This document shows positions 1 to 5,775 of a DNA stretch of 8,302 nt, in pieces. Numbering within the stretch: position 1 is the stretch's first letter; every line of letters begins with the position of its first letter. The notes under the pieces were generated by a model. It did no database searches and was not told the origin of the DNA. It saw only the letters and a list, made by a program, of their open reading frames with translations. Source of the DNA: Gammaproteobacteria bacterium (GTDB lineage: Bacteria > Pseudomonadota > Gammaproteobacteria > Chromatiales > Chromatiaceae); assembly GCA_013041975.1 (NCBI GenBank), contig JABDQZ010000361.1, positions 1-8,302 of the forward strand, given 5' to 3'. A program made the translations under genes and the position numbers.

Positions 1-1
1 A

Positions 2-547
2 GACAGTATTGCAGTCAACGGTGTTTGCCTGACAGTCATCGAAATGACCAGTAGCAGTTTTTCTGCCGACGTGTCAGCTGAAACCCTGCGCCTGACCTCA
101 CTGGGCAAACTTGGCACCGGCAGCCCGGTCAACCTCGAAAAAGCCCTGACGCTGCAAACGAGACTCGGAGGTCACATGGTTAGCGGCCATGTAGATGCCC
201 TGGGGGAAATCATGGAGCGCCGTGATGACGCCCGCTCAATCTGGTTCAAGGTCGAAGCTCCGGACAATCTCGCTAAATACATTGTTCACAAGGGCTCGAT
301 TACGGTAGATGGCACCAGCCTGACAGTTAATGCGGTAGATGGTAACGAATTCGAGTTGAATATCGTCCCGCATACTGCGCAGGAAACTATCATGAGTGGC
401 TATCAGCCGGGAACACAAATCAACCTGGAGGTTGATATTGTCGGCCGCTATCTGGAACGCCTGTTACTGGGCGAAAAAGCGGCTGAAAAAGGCATGACAG
501 GAAATGGTGTGGACCTGGAACTGCTGCAAAAAGCCGGATTTGTCTAA
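2..547 (+). CDS. ribE: Riboflavin synthase (alpha subunit), 5' end missing
   Basis: Riboflavin synthase is cytosolic and converts two 6,7-dimethyl-8-ribityllumazine molecules into riboflavin plus the pyrimidine precursor, the last step of the pathway. The visible 181 residues start inside the first lumazine-binding repeat: the frame opens with DSIAVNGVCLTV, matching the conserved NG-CLTV core near residue 45 of family members, so about 40 N-terminal residues lie outside the window. Further family motifs are GGHMVSGHVD, KGSITVDGTSLTVN at the same place in the second repeat, NIVPHTAQET, and the C-terminal helix segment VDIVGRYLERLL. An ATG at position 44 is internal and not the true start. The C-terminal tail ending LLQKAGFV is usual for proteobacterial versions. 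The gene is followed by a TRAP transporter instead of the next riboflavin gene. Some databases call this gene ribC. Identification is firm. Confidence 0.96.
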   Translation, partial: DSIAVNGVCLTVIEMTSSSFSADVSAETLRLTSLGKLGTGSPVNLEKALTLQTRLGGHMVSGHVDALGEIMERRDDARSIWFKVEAPDNLAKYIVHKGSITVDGTSLTVNAVDGNEFELNIVPHTAQETIMSGYQPGTQINLEVDIVGRYLERLLLGEKAAEKGMTGNGVDLELLQKAGFV

Positions 548-570
548 GGCTATTTAGACTTCCGTCTACT

Positions 571-598
571 TTGAAAGGATTTTTAGCTATGCTTAAAT
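571..598 (+). promoter_or_regulatory. Weak candidate sigma70-type promoter before the TRAP genes
   Basis: In the gap between ribE and dctP, TTGAAA (571-576) resembles a -35 box and TTAAAT (593-598) resembles a -10 box, with 16 bases between them. The match is 5 of 6 and 4 of 6 to consensus. Such matches are common in AT-rich gaps. The -35 box overlaps the ribosome-binding sequence of the candidate leader ORF at 589, so a transcript from here would not carry that leader site; the two readings compete. This is inference from sequence alone. Confidence 0.2.
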
Positions 599-645
599 CA
601 TTGCGCACAATAAAAAAACCATTAACCACGAGGAATTCATCTTGA
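589..645 (+). CDS. Candidate 18-residue leader peptide upstream of dctP
   Basis: A short frame starts at ATG 589 and encodes MLKSLRTIKKPLTTRNSS, a basic peptide with no recognised family. AAAGGA at 574-579 lies 9 bases before the ATG, a good ribosome-binding site with good spacing. The stop TGA at 643-645 overlaps the TTG at 642-644, which is a possible start of dctP, giving a TTGA stop/start overlap typical of translational coupling. Coding cannot be proven at this length, and the arrangement may be chance. If it is real, ribosomes finishing this peptide would be placed on the dctP start. Confidence 0.3.
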   Translation: MLKSLRTIKKPLTTRNSS

Positions 646-1718
646 AAATGAAACTTGCTAGCAAACTGTTGGCGGCTGCTGCATTATCCGCTGCACTTAT
701 CTCGCCGGCCTTTGCGGCCGACAAGGTCTATAAACTGAAACTGGCTGAAACCTGGCCATCCAATTTCCCGATTTTCGGTGATGCCACCAAAAATATGGTT
801 GCCATGGCAGAAAAAATGTCTAATGGGCGTCTGAAAATCACCATCGATTCGAAGAACAAGCACAAGGCGGCACTGGGAATCTTCGATATGGTGCGTGCCG
901 GTCAGTACGACATGGGGCACTCAGCGTCCTATTACTGGAAAGGTAAGGATGCCAACACCTTGTTCTTTACAACCATGCCATTTGGTATGACAGCGCCTGA
1001 GCAGTACGGCTGGTTCTACTATGGTGATGGAATGGAACTGATGAAAGAAGTCTATGACAAGCACGGCATTCTTTCGTTTCCTGGTGGTAACACCGGTAAC
1101 CAGATGGGTGGCTGGTTCCAGAAGGAAATCAATTCGGTTGATGATCTGAAAGGCCTGAAAATGCGTATTCCAGGTTTTGCCGGTGAAGTACTGGCCAAAC
1201 TGGGTGCTAAACCAACCAATATCCCGGCCGGTGAGCTTTACACTTCTCTGGAACGTCGCACTATCGACGCCCTGGAATGGGTAGGTCCTTCACTTGACCT
1301 GCGTATGGGCTTCCACAAAATTGCACCTTATTACTATACAGGCTGGCATGAGCCAGCGACCGAGCTGCAGTTCATGATCAACAAGCGTGCATGGAACAAG
1401 CTGCCTGAAGACCTGCAGGAAATCCTGCGTGTCGCAATGCGTACAGCAGCCTATGATATGTATGCACAGTCCTACCATGCCAGTGGTGAAAACTGGGCCA
1501 AAATGAAAACCGAGTATCCGGATATCAAGGTCAAGACTTTCCCTAAAGACGTTATCAATGCCATGCGTAAGGCCAATGATGAGCTGATTGCAGAAAGAGC
1601 AGCCAAAGATCCGATGGCCAAGAAAATCATTGATTCTCAAGCCGCTTATCTGAAGAAAGTGCGCGTCTGGAGTGAAATCTCTGACAATGCCTATCTGAAC
1701 AGCCAGGCAGCTGAATAA
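642..1718 (+). CDS. dctP: TRAP transporter periplasmic solute-binding protein, TakP/DctP type
   Basis: This is the extracytoplasmic binding protein of a TRAP carrier, which delivers a carboxylate to the DctQM membrane complex. The 358-residue protein has a Sec signal peptide (basic start, hydrophobic stretch to about residue 22, AFA cleavage motif at 23-25). The core matches the 2-oxo-acid-binding TakP group: NTGNQMGGWF (150-159), DDLKGLKMRIPGFAGEV (167-183), ALEWVGP (210-216), and an aromatic YYYTGWHEP stretch (230-238). Gln154, Arg175, Glu212 and Trp213 fall where TakP (Rhodobacter sphaeroides) holds its sodium ion and substrate carboxylate, as I recall the family. Two starts are possible: TTG 642, with GAGGA at 630-634 seven bases upstream, and ATG 648, with the same site 13 bases upstream. 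I chose TTG for the spacing; the mature protein is unchanged. Substrate is inferred to be a 2-oxo or hydroxy acid. Confidence 0.93.
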   Translation: MKMKLASKLLAAAALSAALISPAFAADKVYKLKLAETWPSNFPIFGDATKNMVAMAEKMSNGRLKITIDSKNKHKAALGIFDMVRAGQYDMGHSASYYWKGKDANTLFFTTMPFGMTAPEQYGWFYYGDGMELMKEVYDKHGILSFPGGNTGNQMGGWFQKEINSVDDLKGLKMRIPGFAGEVLAKLGAKPTNIPAGELYTSLERRTIDALEWVGPSLDLRMGFHKIAPYYYTGWHEPATELQFMINKRAWNKLPEDLQEILRVAMRTAAYDMYAQSYHASGENWAKMKTEYPDIKVKTFPKDVINAMRKANDELIAERAAKDPMAKKIIDSQAAYLKKVRVWSEISDNAYLNSQAAE

Positions 1719-1731
1719 TAACCCTCACCTC

Positions 1732-1757
1732 AAACCTCTCCCGCAAGGGAGGGGTTT
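1732..1757 (+). promoter_or_regulatory. Strong GCAA-loop hairpin between dctP and dctQ
   Basis: AAACCTCTCCC (1732-1742) pairs with GGGAGGGGTTT (1747-1757) across the tetraloop GCAA, giving an 11-bp stem with a single G-T wobble. No T-run follows (the next bases are AAGTCG), so it is not a standard intrinsic terminator. A hairpin here could protect the 3' end of the dctP message and reduce read-through, giving more binding protein than membrane subunits, as in many transporter operons. Its 3' arm contains the only good Shine-Dalgarno-like run before dctQ, ending 14 bases before that ATG. The CCCTCACC...CCTCTCCCGCAAGGGAG pattern also resembles a dispersed intergenic palindrome seen in proteobacterial genomes (from memory). 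The structure is seen; the function is inferred. Confidence 0.7.
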
Positions 1758-1768
1758 AAGTCGTATTT

Positions 1769-2302
1769 ATGCTTCTCAAACTTGAAAATCTGATCAATCG
1801 TTTTTCTGACCTGCTGGGTGTTATCGCAGCGGTTCTGCTGATTCTACTGCTGTTGAATGTTTTTTATGACGTGATTATGCGTTACATGTTCAACGATGTA
1901 TCGATTGGTATGCAGGAGCTTGAGTGGCACCTCTATTCAACCATGTTCCTGCTGGGCGTTTCCTATAGTCTGCGACACAATGGTCACGTACGTGTTGATC
2001 TGTTCTATGAAAGGCGTTCACCCAAAACACGGGCATGGATCGATATCTTTGGCGTTCTGGTTTTACTCCTGCCATTTACACTTCTGGTTGGTTATTACGG
2101 TATTGGTTTTACCCAGGAAGCTTATGAGCTGAATGAACAATCCGGTGACCCTGGTGGTCTGCCATATCGCTGGGTTATCAAATCAATGATTCCTTTTGCG
2201 TTTTTCTCGGTTGCCGTGAGTGGACTGGGCATGTTGCTGCATGCTGTCAATGTCATTCGCGGTATTCATGAAGATGAACCGACAGAAAACTTTATTCCCT
2301 AG
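1769..2302 (+). CDS. dctQ: TRAP transporter small permease subunit (DctQ family)
   Basis: This is the small integral membrane subunit, which joins the large permease to form the sodium-driven TRAP carrier in the inner membrane. It has 177 residues, a usual length, with four hydrophobic segments near residues 14-35, 52-68, 90-112 and 137-160. Family signatures are NVFYDVIMRYMF (30-41), MQELEWHLY (48-56), the loop motif HVRVDLFYE (73-81), and DPGGLPYRWVIK (127-138), typical of the branch annotated as mannitol/chloroaromatic type. ATG 1769 is the only reasonable start: the frame is closed by TAA at 1757-1759. No separate ribosome-binding site lies close to it; the G-rich run at 1747-1754 is in a hairpin arm. 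It sits 50 bases after dctP and 11 bases before dctM, consistent with one operon. Confidence 0.93.
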   Translation: MLLKLENLINRFSDLLGVIAAVLLILLLLNVFYDVIMRYMFNDVSIGMQELEWHLYSTMFLLGVSYSLRHNGHVRVDLFYERRSPKTRAWIDIFGVLVLLLPFTLLVGYYGIGFTQEAYELNEQSGDPGGLPYRWVIKSMIPFAFFSVAVSGLGMLLHAVNVIRGIHEDEPTENFIP

Positions 2303-2313
2303 AGGCAACAATA

Positions 2314-3603
2314 ATGATCGGTATCATCATGTTTTTCGCTGCGTTGCTGATGCTGCTAGTCGGCTTTCCGGTTGCCTTTACCTTTGGTGGCATTGCCTTG
2401 CTGTTTGGCGTCTATGCAGAAGGGGCAGACATGTTTGCCTTTATGCCATTCCGTATTTACAGCATCATGGAAAACACGGTGCTAATGGCGATTCCATTGT
2501 TCATTTTCATGGGCATCGTCTTGCAGAAAACAAAGCTGGCAGAACAATTGCTCGAGTCGATGGGGACTTTGTTCGGCAGTGTACGTGGCGGTCTGGCAAT
2601 TTCAACCATACTGGTTGGTGCCTTGCTGGCAGCTTCAACGGGCGTGGTAGGGGCGTCAGTCGTTGCCATGGGACTGATATCGTTGCCCGTCATGCTCAAG
2701 TACAACTATGACAAGAAGCTGGCCTGTGGAACCATCTGTGCATCAGGTACATTGGGACAAATCATTCCGCCATCCATTATCCTGATCATTCTTGGTGATG
2801 TCATGGGTATTCCGGTCGGCGACCTGTTTAAGGCTGCTGTGGCGCCGGGTGTGGTACTGATCGGTGTTTATGTTTCCTATATTCTGATCAAGGCTTTTCT
2901 CAGTCCTGAAGCGGCTCCAGCCATGCCTGTTGACCAAAGCAAGGGGACACGCCAACAACAGGTATTTCAGGCTATCAAGGCGGTTCTGCCACCGTTGATT
3001 CTTATTCTTGTCGTGCTGGGTTCCATTTTCGCTGGCATCGCTACGCCAACAGAGTCTTCGGCTTTGGGTGGTGTTGGAGCATTGGTTCTTGCCTTGTTGT
3101 ATCGGCAGTTGAACTGGAAGCTGGTCTATGAGTCAGCCTCTGAAACGGTAAAAATCACTGCCATGGTATTTGCCATTTTGCTGGGAGCTACGGCATTTTC
3201 GATGGCGTTCACCTACACAGGTGGCGATGCCATTATCGAAGAGATCCTGCTCGGCCTGCCTGGTGAGCAAATGGGCTTTCTGATTCTGTCCATGCTGGTT
3301 ATCCTGGTTCTTGGTTTCTTTATCGACTTTGTTGAAATTTCATTCATTATCGTACCTATGCTGGCGCCTGTTGCTGATGCCATGGGTATTGCGCCTTTAT
3401 GGTTTGCGATCCTGATTGCAATGAATCTGCAAACGTCATTTCTGACCCCGCCATTTGGATTCAGTCTGTTTTATCTAAAAGGAGTGGCACCTGCCTCGGT
3501 TCGAACCACGGATATTTACAAGGGTGTGATTCCATTCATTTCCATGCAGGTTGCTATTGTTATCACCATACTGTTATTTCCTGAGTTTTATGGTCTGAAC
3601 TAG
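2314..3603 (+). CDS. dctM: TRAP transporter large permease subunit (DctM family)
   Basis: This is the transport subunit of the TRAP system, moving substrate with sodium across the inner membrane. At 429 residues it has the family length and is almost wholly hydrophobic, with about a dozen membrane segments or re-entrant hairpins. Diagnostic motifs are SGTLGQIIPPS (144-154), GIATPTESSALGG (241-253), GFFIDFVEISFIIVPML (334-350) and MNLQTSFLTPPFGFSLFYLKG (370-390). The first two belong to the helix-break regions thought to form the sodium sites of TRAP permeases. The start is supported by GAGG at 2302-2305, eight bases before the ATG and overlapping the stop of dctQ, so the two genes may be translationally coupled. 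The protein appears intact. Substrate specificity lies mainly in the binding protein. Confidence 0.95.
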   Translation: MIGIIMFFAALLMLLVGFPVAFTFGGIALLFGVYAEGADMFAFMPFRIYSIMENTVLMAIPLFIFMGIVLQKTKLAEQLLESMGTLFGSVRGGLAISTILVGALLAASTGVVGASVVAMGLISLPVMLKYNYDKKLACGTICASGTLGQIIPPSIILIILGDVMGIPVGDLFKAAVAPGVVLIGVYVSYILIKAFLSPEAAPAMPVDQSKGTRQQQVFQAIKAVLPPLILILVVLGSIFAGIATPTESSALGGVGALVLALLYRQLNWKLVYESASETVKITAMVFAILLGATAFSMAFTYTGGDAIIEEILLGLPGEQMGFLILSMLVILVLGFFIDFVEISFIIVPMLAPVADAMGIAPLWFAILIAMNLQTSFLTPPFGFSLFYLKGVAPASVRTTDIYKGVIPFISMQVAIVITILLFPEFYGLN

Positions 3604-3610
3604 TTTTACT

Positions 3611-3619
3611 TGTTACAAT
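3611..3619 (+). promoter_or_regulatory. Candidate extended -10 promoter for ribBA and downstream genes
   Basis: TGTTACAAT is an exact extended -10 layout: TG, one base, then TACAAT, which matches TATAAT at 5 of 6 positions. The region 17 bases upstream (TGGTCT, 3591-3596) is a poor -35, which extended -10 promoters tolerate. Transcription would begin near 3626 and leave a leader of about 40 bases before ATG 3665, too short for an FMN riboswitch. Proposed from sequence alone. Confidence 0.4.
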
Positions 3620-3664
3620 CGCCTGCTCGAAATTTTACCGTCACTGGCAATTAACAGGACTGGC

Positions 3665-4798
3665 ATGGAACTCAACACCACAGAAGAAATTATCGAAGAC
3701 CTTAAACAGGGCAAGATGGTCATCATTATGGATGACGAAGATCGTGAAAACGAAGGCGATCTGGTGATGGCTTCCGAGAAAATTACCCCCGAAGCGATAA
3801 ATTTCATGGCGCGTTATGGTCGCGGCCTGATTTGCATGACCATGACCAAGGAGCATTGCCAACGTTTGCGTTTGCCACTGATGGTCAATTCCAATGATCA
3901 GGTACAGTCCACCAATTTTACCGTCTCAATTGAAGCGGCCGAGGGGGTTACCACGGGTATTTCAGCAGCAGATCGTGCGACGACCATACTGGCTGCGATG
4001 AAGCCTGATGCCAGGCCTACCGATATTGTTCAACCCGGCCATATTTTTCCCTTGATGGCTCAGCCTGGTGGTGTGCTGGTGCGAGCCGGTCACACCGAAG
4101 CAGGCTGTGATCTGGCGAGGCTGGCTGAACTGAGTCCGTCTTCTGTCATTGTTGAGATTCTTAATGATGATGGCACCATGGCACGTCGGCCAGACCTGGA
4201 AGTGTTTGCCAAAGAGCATGATCTGAAAATCGGCACTATTGCTGATCTGATTCATTATCGTGTCAAGAATGAAAAAACCGTCGAGCGCGTGAGCGAGTGC
4301 AAGTTACCGACCGAACATGGTGAATTTCGGCTGCTGGCCTATCAGGATTGCATAGACAATGAAGTCCATCTGGCTATGGTAAAAGGAAAGGTTAAAGCAG
4401 ATGAACCTGTCCTGGTCAGGGTACATGTACAGCATACCTTGTGTGACCTGTTGCAGGCCAAACGCGAAAACTGTGGCTGGCCACTGGATTCTGCTATCAA
4501 GCAGATTGCCGATGATGGAAACGGTGTGGTCATCGTATTAAGAAACCATGACAGTGCCCGCGAAATTGTTCAGAAAATTCAGGATTACAAGTGGCAGGAC
4601 TCTGAGTCCAAACCACAGAAAAAGTTTTCAAAGGAACAGACACAGGCAGAAAAGGAGCTGAGAACCTACGGTGTAGGTGCGCAGATTCTTGCAGATCTTG
4701 GTGTTCACAAAATGAAAGTAATGAGTGCGCCGACCAATATGCATGGCCTGGCCGGTTTCGATCTCGAAGTGACAGAATTTGTTGGTTTAAATGATTAA
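3665..4798 (+). CDS. ribBA: 3,4-dihydroxy-2-butanone 4-phosphate synthase with degenerate GTP cyclohydrolase II-like domain (RibBX type)
   Basis: The N-terminal domain (about 1-200) converts ribulose 5-phosphate into 3,4-dihydroxy-2-butanone 4-phosphate plus formate for riboflavin synthesis. Its active-site motifs are intact: DDEDRENEGD (23-32), EGVTTGISAADR (93-104), PGHIFPL (124-130) and RAGHTEAG (140-147). The C-terminal domain (about 212-377) follows the RibA fold but is degenerate. Aligned by eye to E. coli RibA, the zinc cysteines 54 and 65 become His257 and Glu268, with only Cys270 kept, and the QEGRGIGL-like stretch is replaced by NHDSAREI (294-301). LRTYGVGAQIL (332-342) remains. This matches the RibBX variant known from Shewanella and other proteobacteria, whose second half lacks cyclohydrolase activity, so a separate ribA is expected. 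AGGA at 3656-3659 supports the start. ribH follows after 16 bases. Confidence 0.95.
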   Translation: MELNTTEEIIEDLKQGKMVIIMDDEDRENEGDLVMASEKITPEAINFMARYGRGLICMTMTKEHCQRLRLPLMVNSNDQVQSTNFTVSIEAAEGVTTGISAADRATTILAAMKPDARPTDIVQPGHIFPLMAQPGGVLVRAGHTEAGCDLARLAELSPSSVIVEILNDDGTMARRPDLEVFAKEHDLKIGTIADLIHYRVKNEKTVERVSECKLPTEHGEFRLLAYQDCIDNEVHLAMVKGKVKADEPVLVRVHVQHTLCDLLQAKRENCGWPLDSAIKQIADDGNGVVIVLRNHDSAREIVQKIQDYKWQDSESKPQKKFSKEQTQAEKELRTYGVGAQILADLGVHKMKVMSAPTNMHGLAGFDLEVTEFVGLND

Positions 4799-4814
4799 TA
4801 TATAGGTTAACAGC

Positions 4815-5285
4815 ATGGCAATAAAAACAATCGAAGGAAAACTGACGGTCAGCAACAAGCGTTTCTGTGTTGTATCTGCCAGATGGAACAGTTTTGTGGT
4901 GTCTCATCTTGAGGAAGGGGCTATCGATACCCTGAAACGACATGGTGCTGATGAATCGGATATCACTGTTGTGCGAGTACCCGGTGCATTCGAAATGCCT
5001 CTGGTGCTGGATAAACTGGCTGCTTCTGGTAATTACGATGGCATAATTGCCTTGGGTGCTGTGATCCGTGGTGGAACGCCACATTTTGATTATGTTGCTG
5101 GTGAATGTGTCAAGGGTATGGCACAGGTTACTCTGAATCGTGGTGTGCCGATTGCTTTTGGTGTTTTGACTGTAGACTCTATCGAACAGTCGATTGAGCG
5201 TGCTGGTACCAAGATGGGTAACAAGGGAGCTGAAGCCGCGGCTTCTACTATTGAGATGGTTAATTTGTTAAGTGAGATTGGTTAG
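4815..5285 (+). CDS. ribH: 6,7-dimethyl-8-ribityllumazine synthase
   Basis: Lumazine synthase condenses 5-amino-6-ribitylamino-uracil with the butanone phosphate from RibB, giving the substrate of riboflavin synthase; it normally assembles into pentamers or 60-mer capsids in the cytosol. All family motifs are present in 156 residues: ARWN (22-25), where the aromatic residue stacks on the pyrimidine, VPGAFEMPL (55-63), GAVIRGGTPHFDYVA (81-95) with the presumed catalytic His90, and FGVLTVDSIEQSIERAG (115-131). AGG at 4804-4806 lies eight bases before the ATG, in the 16-base gap after ribBA. The direct succession ribBA-ribH-nusB is a classic proteobacterial order. Nothing appears broken. Confidence 0.97.
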   Translation: MAIKTIEGKLTVSNKRFCVVSARWNSFVVSHLEEGAIDTLKRHGADESDITVVRVPGAFEMPLVLDKLAASGNYDGIIALGAVIRGGTPHFDYVAGECVKGMAQVTLNRGVPIAFGVLTVDSIEQSIERAGTKMGNKGAEAAASTIEMVNLLSEIG

Positions 5286-5325
5286 TCGGGAATTTTATCT
5301 TCCCCTGACTCGCTTCTTAAATCAA

Positions 5326-5766
5326 ATGAGCAAAAAACGAAGTAAAGCCAGAGAATTCGCTGTTCAGGCAGTGTACCAATGGCAGATGTCCGGAAATGAA
5401 CTGGCTGATATCCTGCGTCAGTTTGCCGAGGAAAAGAAACCTAAAACCTATGAAGCAGATTACTTTCAGGAGCTGTTGCGTGGTGTTGTAACCAACCTGA
5501 CGGAGCTGGATGAAATGCTGGCACCACTGGTTGACCGCGAAGTTGAAAAAATTGACCCGGTTGAAAGGGCGATTTTGCGCCTGGGCGCTTATGAATTACA
5601 GCATCACATGGAAATTCCTTACCGTGTTGTCATTAATGAAGCAGTAGAAATGGCCAAGCTCTTTGGAGCTGAGCAGGGACATAAATATGTCAATGGCGTC
5701 ATTGATAAACTGGCTCAGAAAATCAGGGCGATAGAGGTCAAAGCCCGTCAGCAGTCTTCACGCTAG
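5326..5766 (+). CDS. nusB: Transcription antitermination factor NusB
   Basis: NusB binds boxA RNA together with NusE (S10) and supports antitermination of ribosomal RNA transcription. The all-helical protein has 146 residues, normal for the family. Motifs are the arginine-rich start SKKRSKAREFAVQAVYQW (2-19), which contacts RNA, DPVERAILRLGAYEL (77-91), PYRVVINEAVEMAKLFG (98-114), and HKYVNGVIDKL (119-129). I chose ATG 5326 because similarity begins there. A GTG at 5272 would add 18 residues and overlap the end of ribH, but the added part looks unlike NusB. Neither start has a clear ribosome-binding site. The gene lies 40 bases after ribH and 9 bases before thiL. Confidence 0.95.
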   Translation: MSKKRSKAREFAVQAVYQWQMSGNELADILRQFAEEKKPKTYEADYFQELLRGVVTNLTELDEMLAPLVDREVEKIDPVERAILRLGAYELQHHMEIPYRVVINEAVEMAKLFGAEQGHKYVNGVIDKLAQKIRAIEVKARQQSSR

Positions 5767-5775
5767 TTTTTTCGT

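Noticed and set aside
555..568. Short hairpin TAGAC-TTCC-GTCTA after ribE as a terminator
   Set aside because: The stem is only 5 bp, AT-rich, and not followed by a T-run, so it does not meet intrinsic terminator criteria.
2220..2711. 163-codon open frame on the plus strand overlapping dctQ and dctM
   Set aside because: It runs in another frame through the well-conserved dctM start and its product shows no family features.
642..3603. TRAP cassette as a recently mobile element
   Set aside because: No transposase, integrase, flanking direct repeats or terminal inverted repeats are visible, and base composition looks like the neighbours.
4530..5084. 184-codon open frame on the minus strand opposite ribBA and ribH
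   Set aside because: Both genes on the plus strand are clear and intact; the minus-strand product has no recognisable motif and is a frame shadow.
5287..5304. GGGAA/TTCCC inverted repeat between ribH and nusB as a regulatory hairpin
   Set aside because: Five base pairs around a 7-base loop with no further support; too weak to report as a feature.
5272..5325. N-terminal extension of nusB from GTG 5272
   Set aside because: The added 18 residues do not resemble NusB and there is no ribosome-binding site; family similarity starts at ATG 5326.
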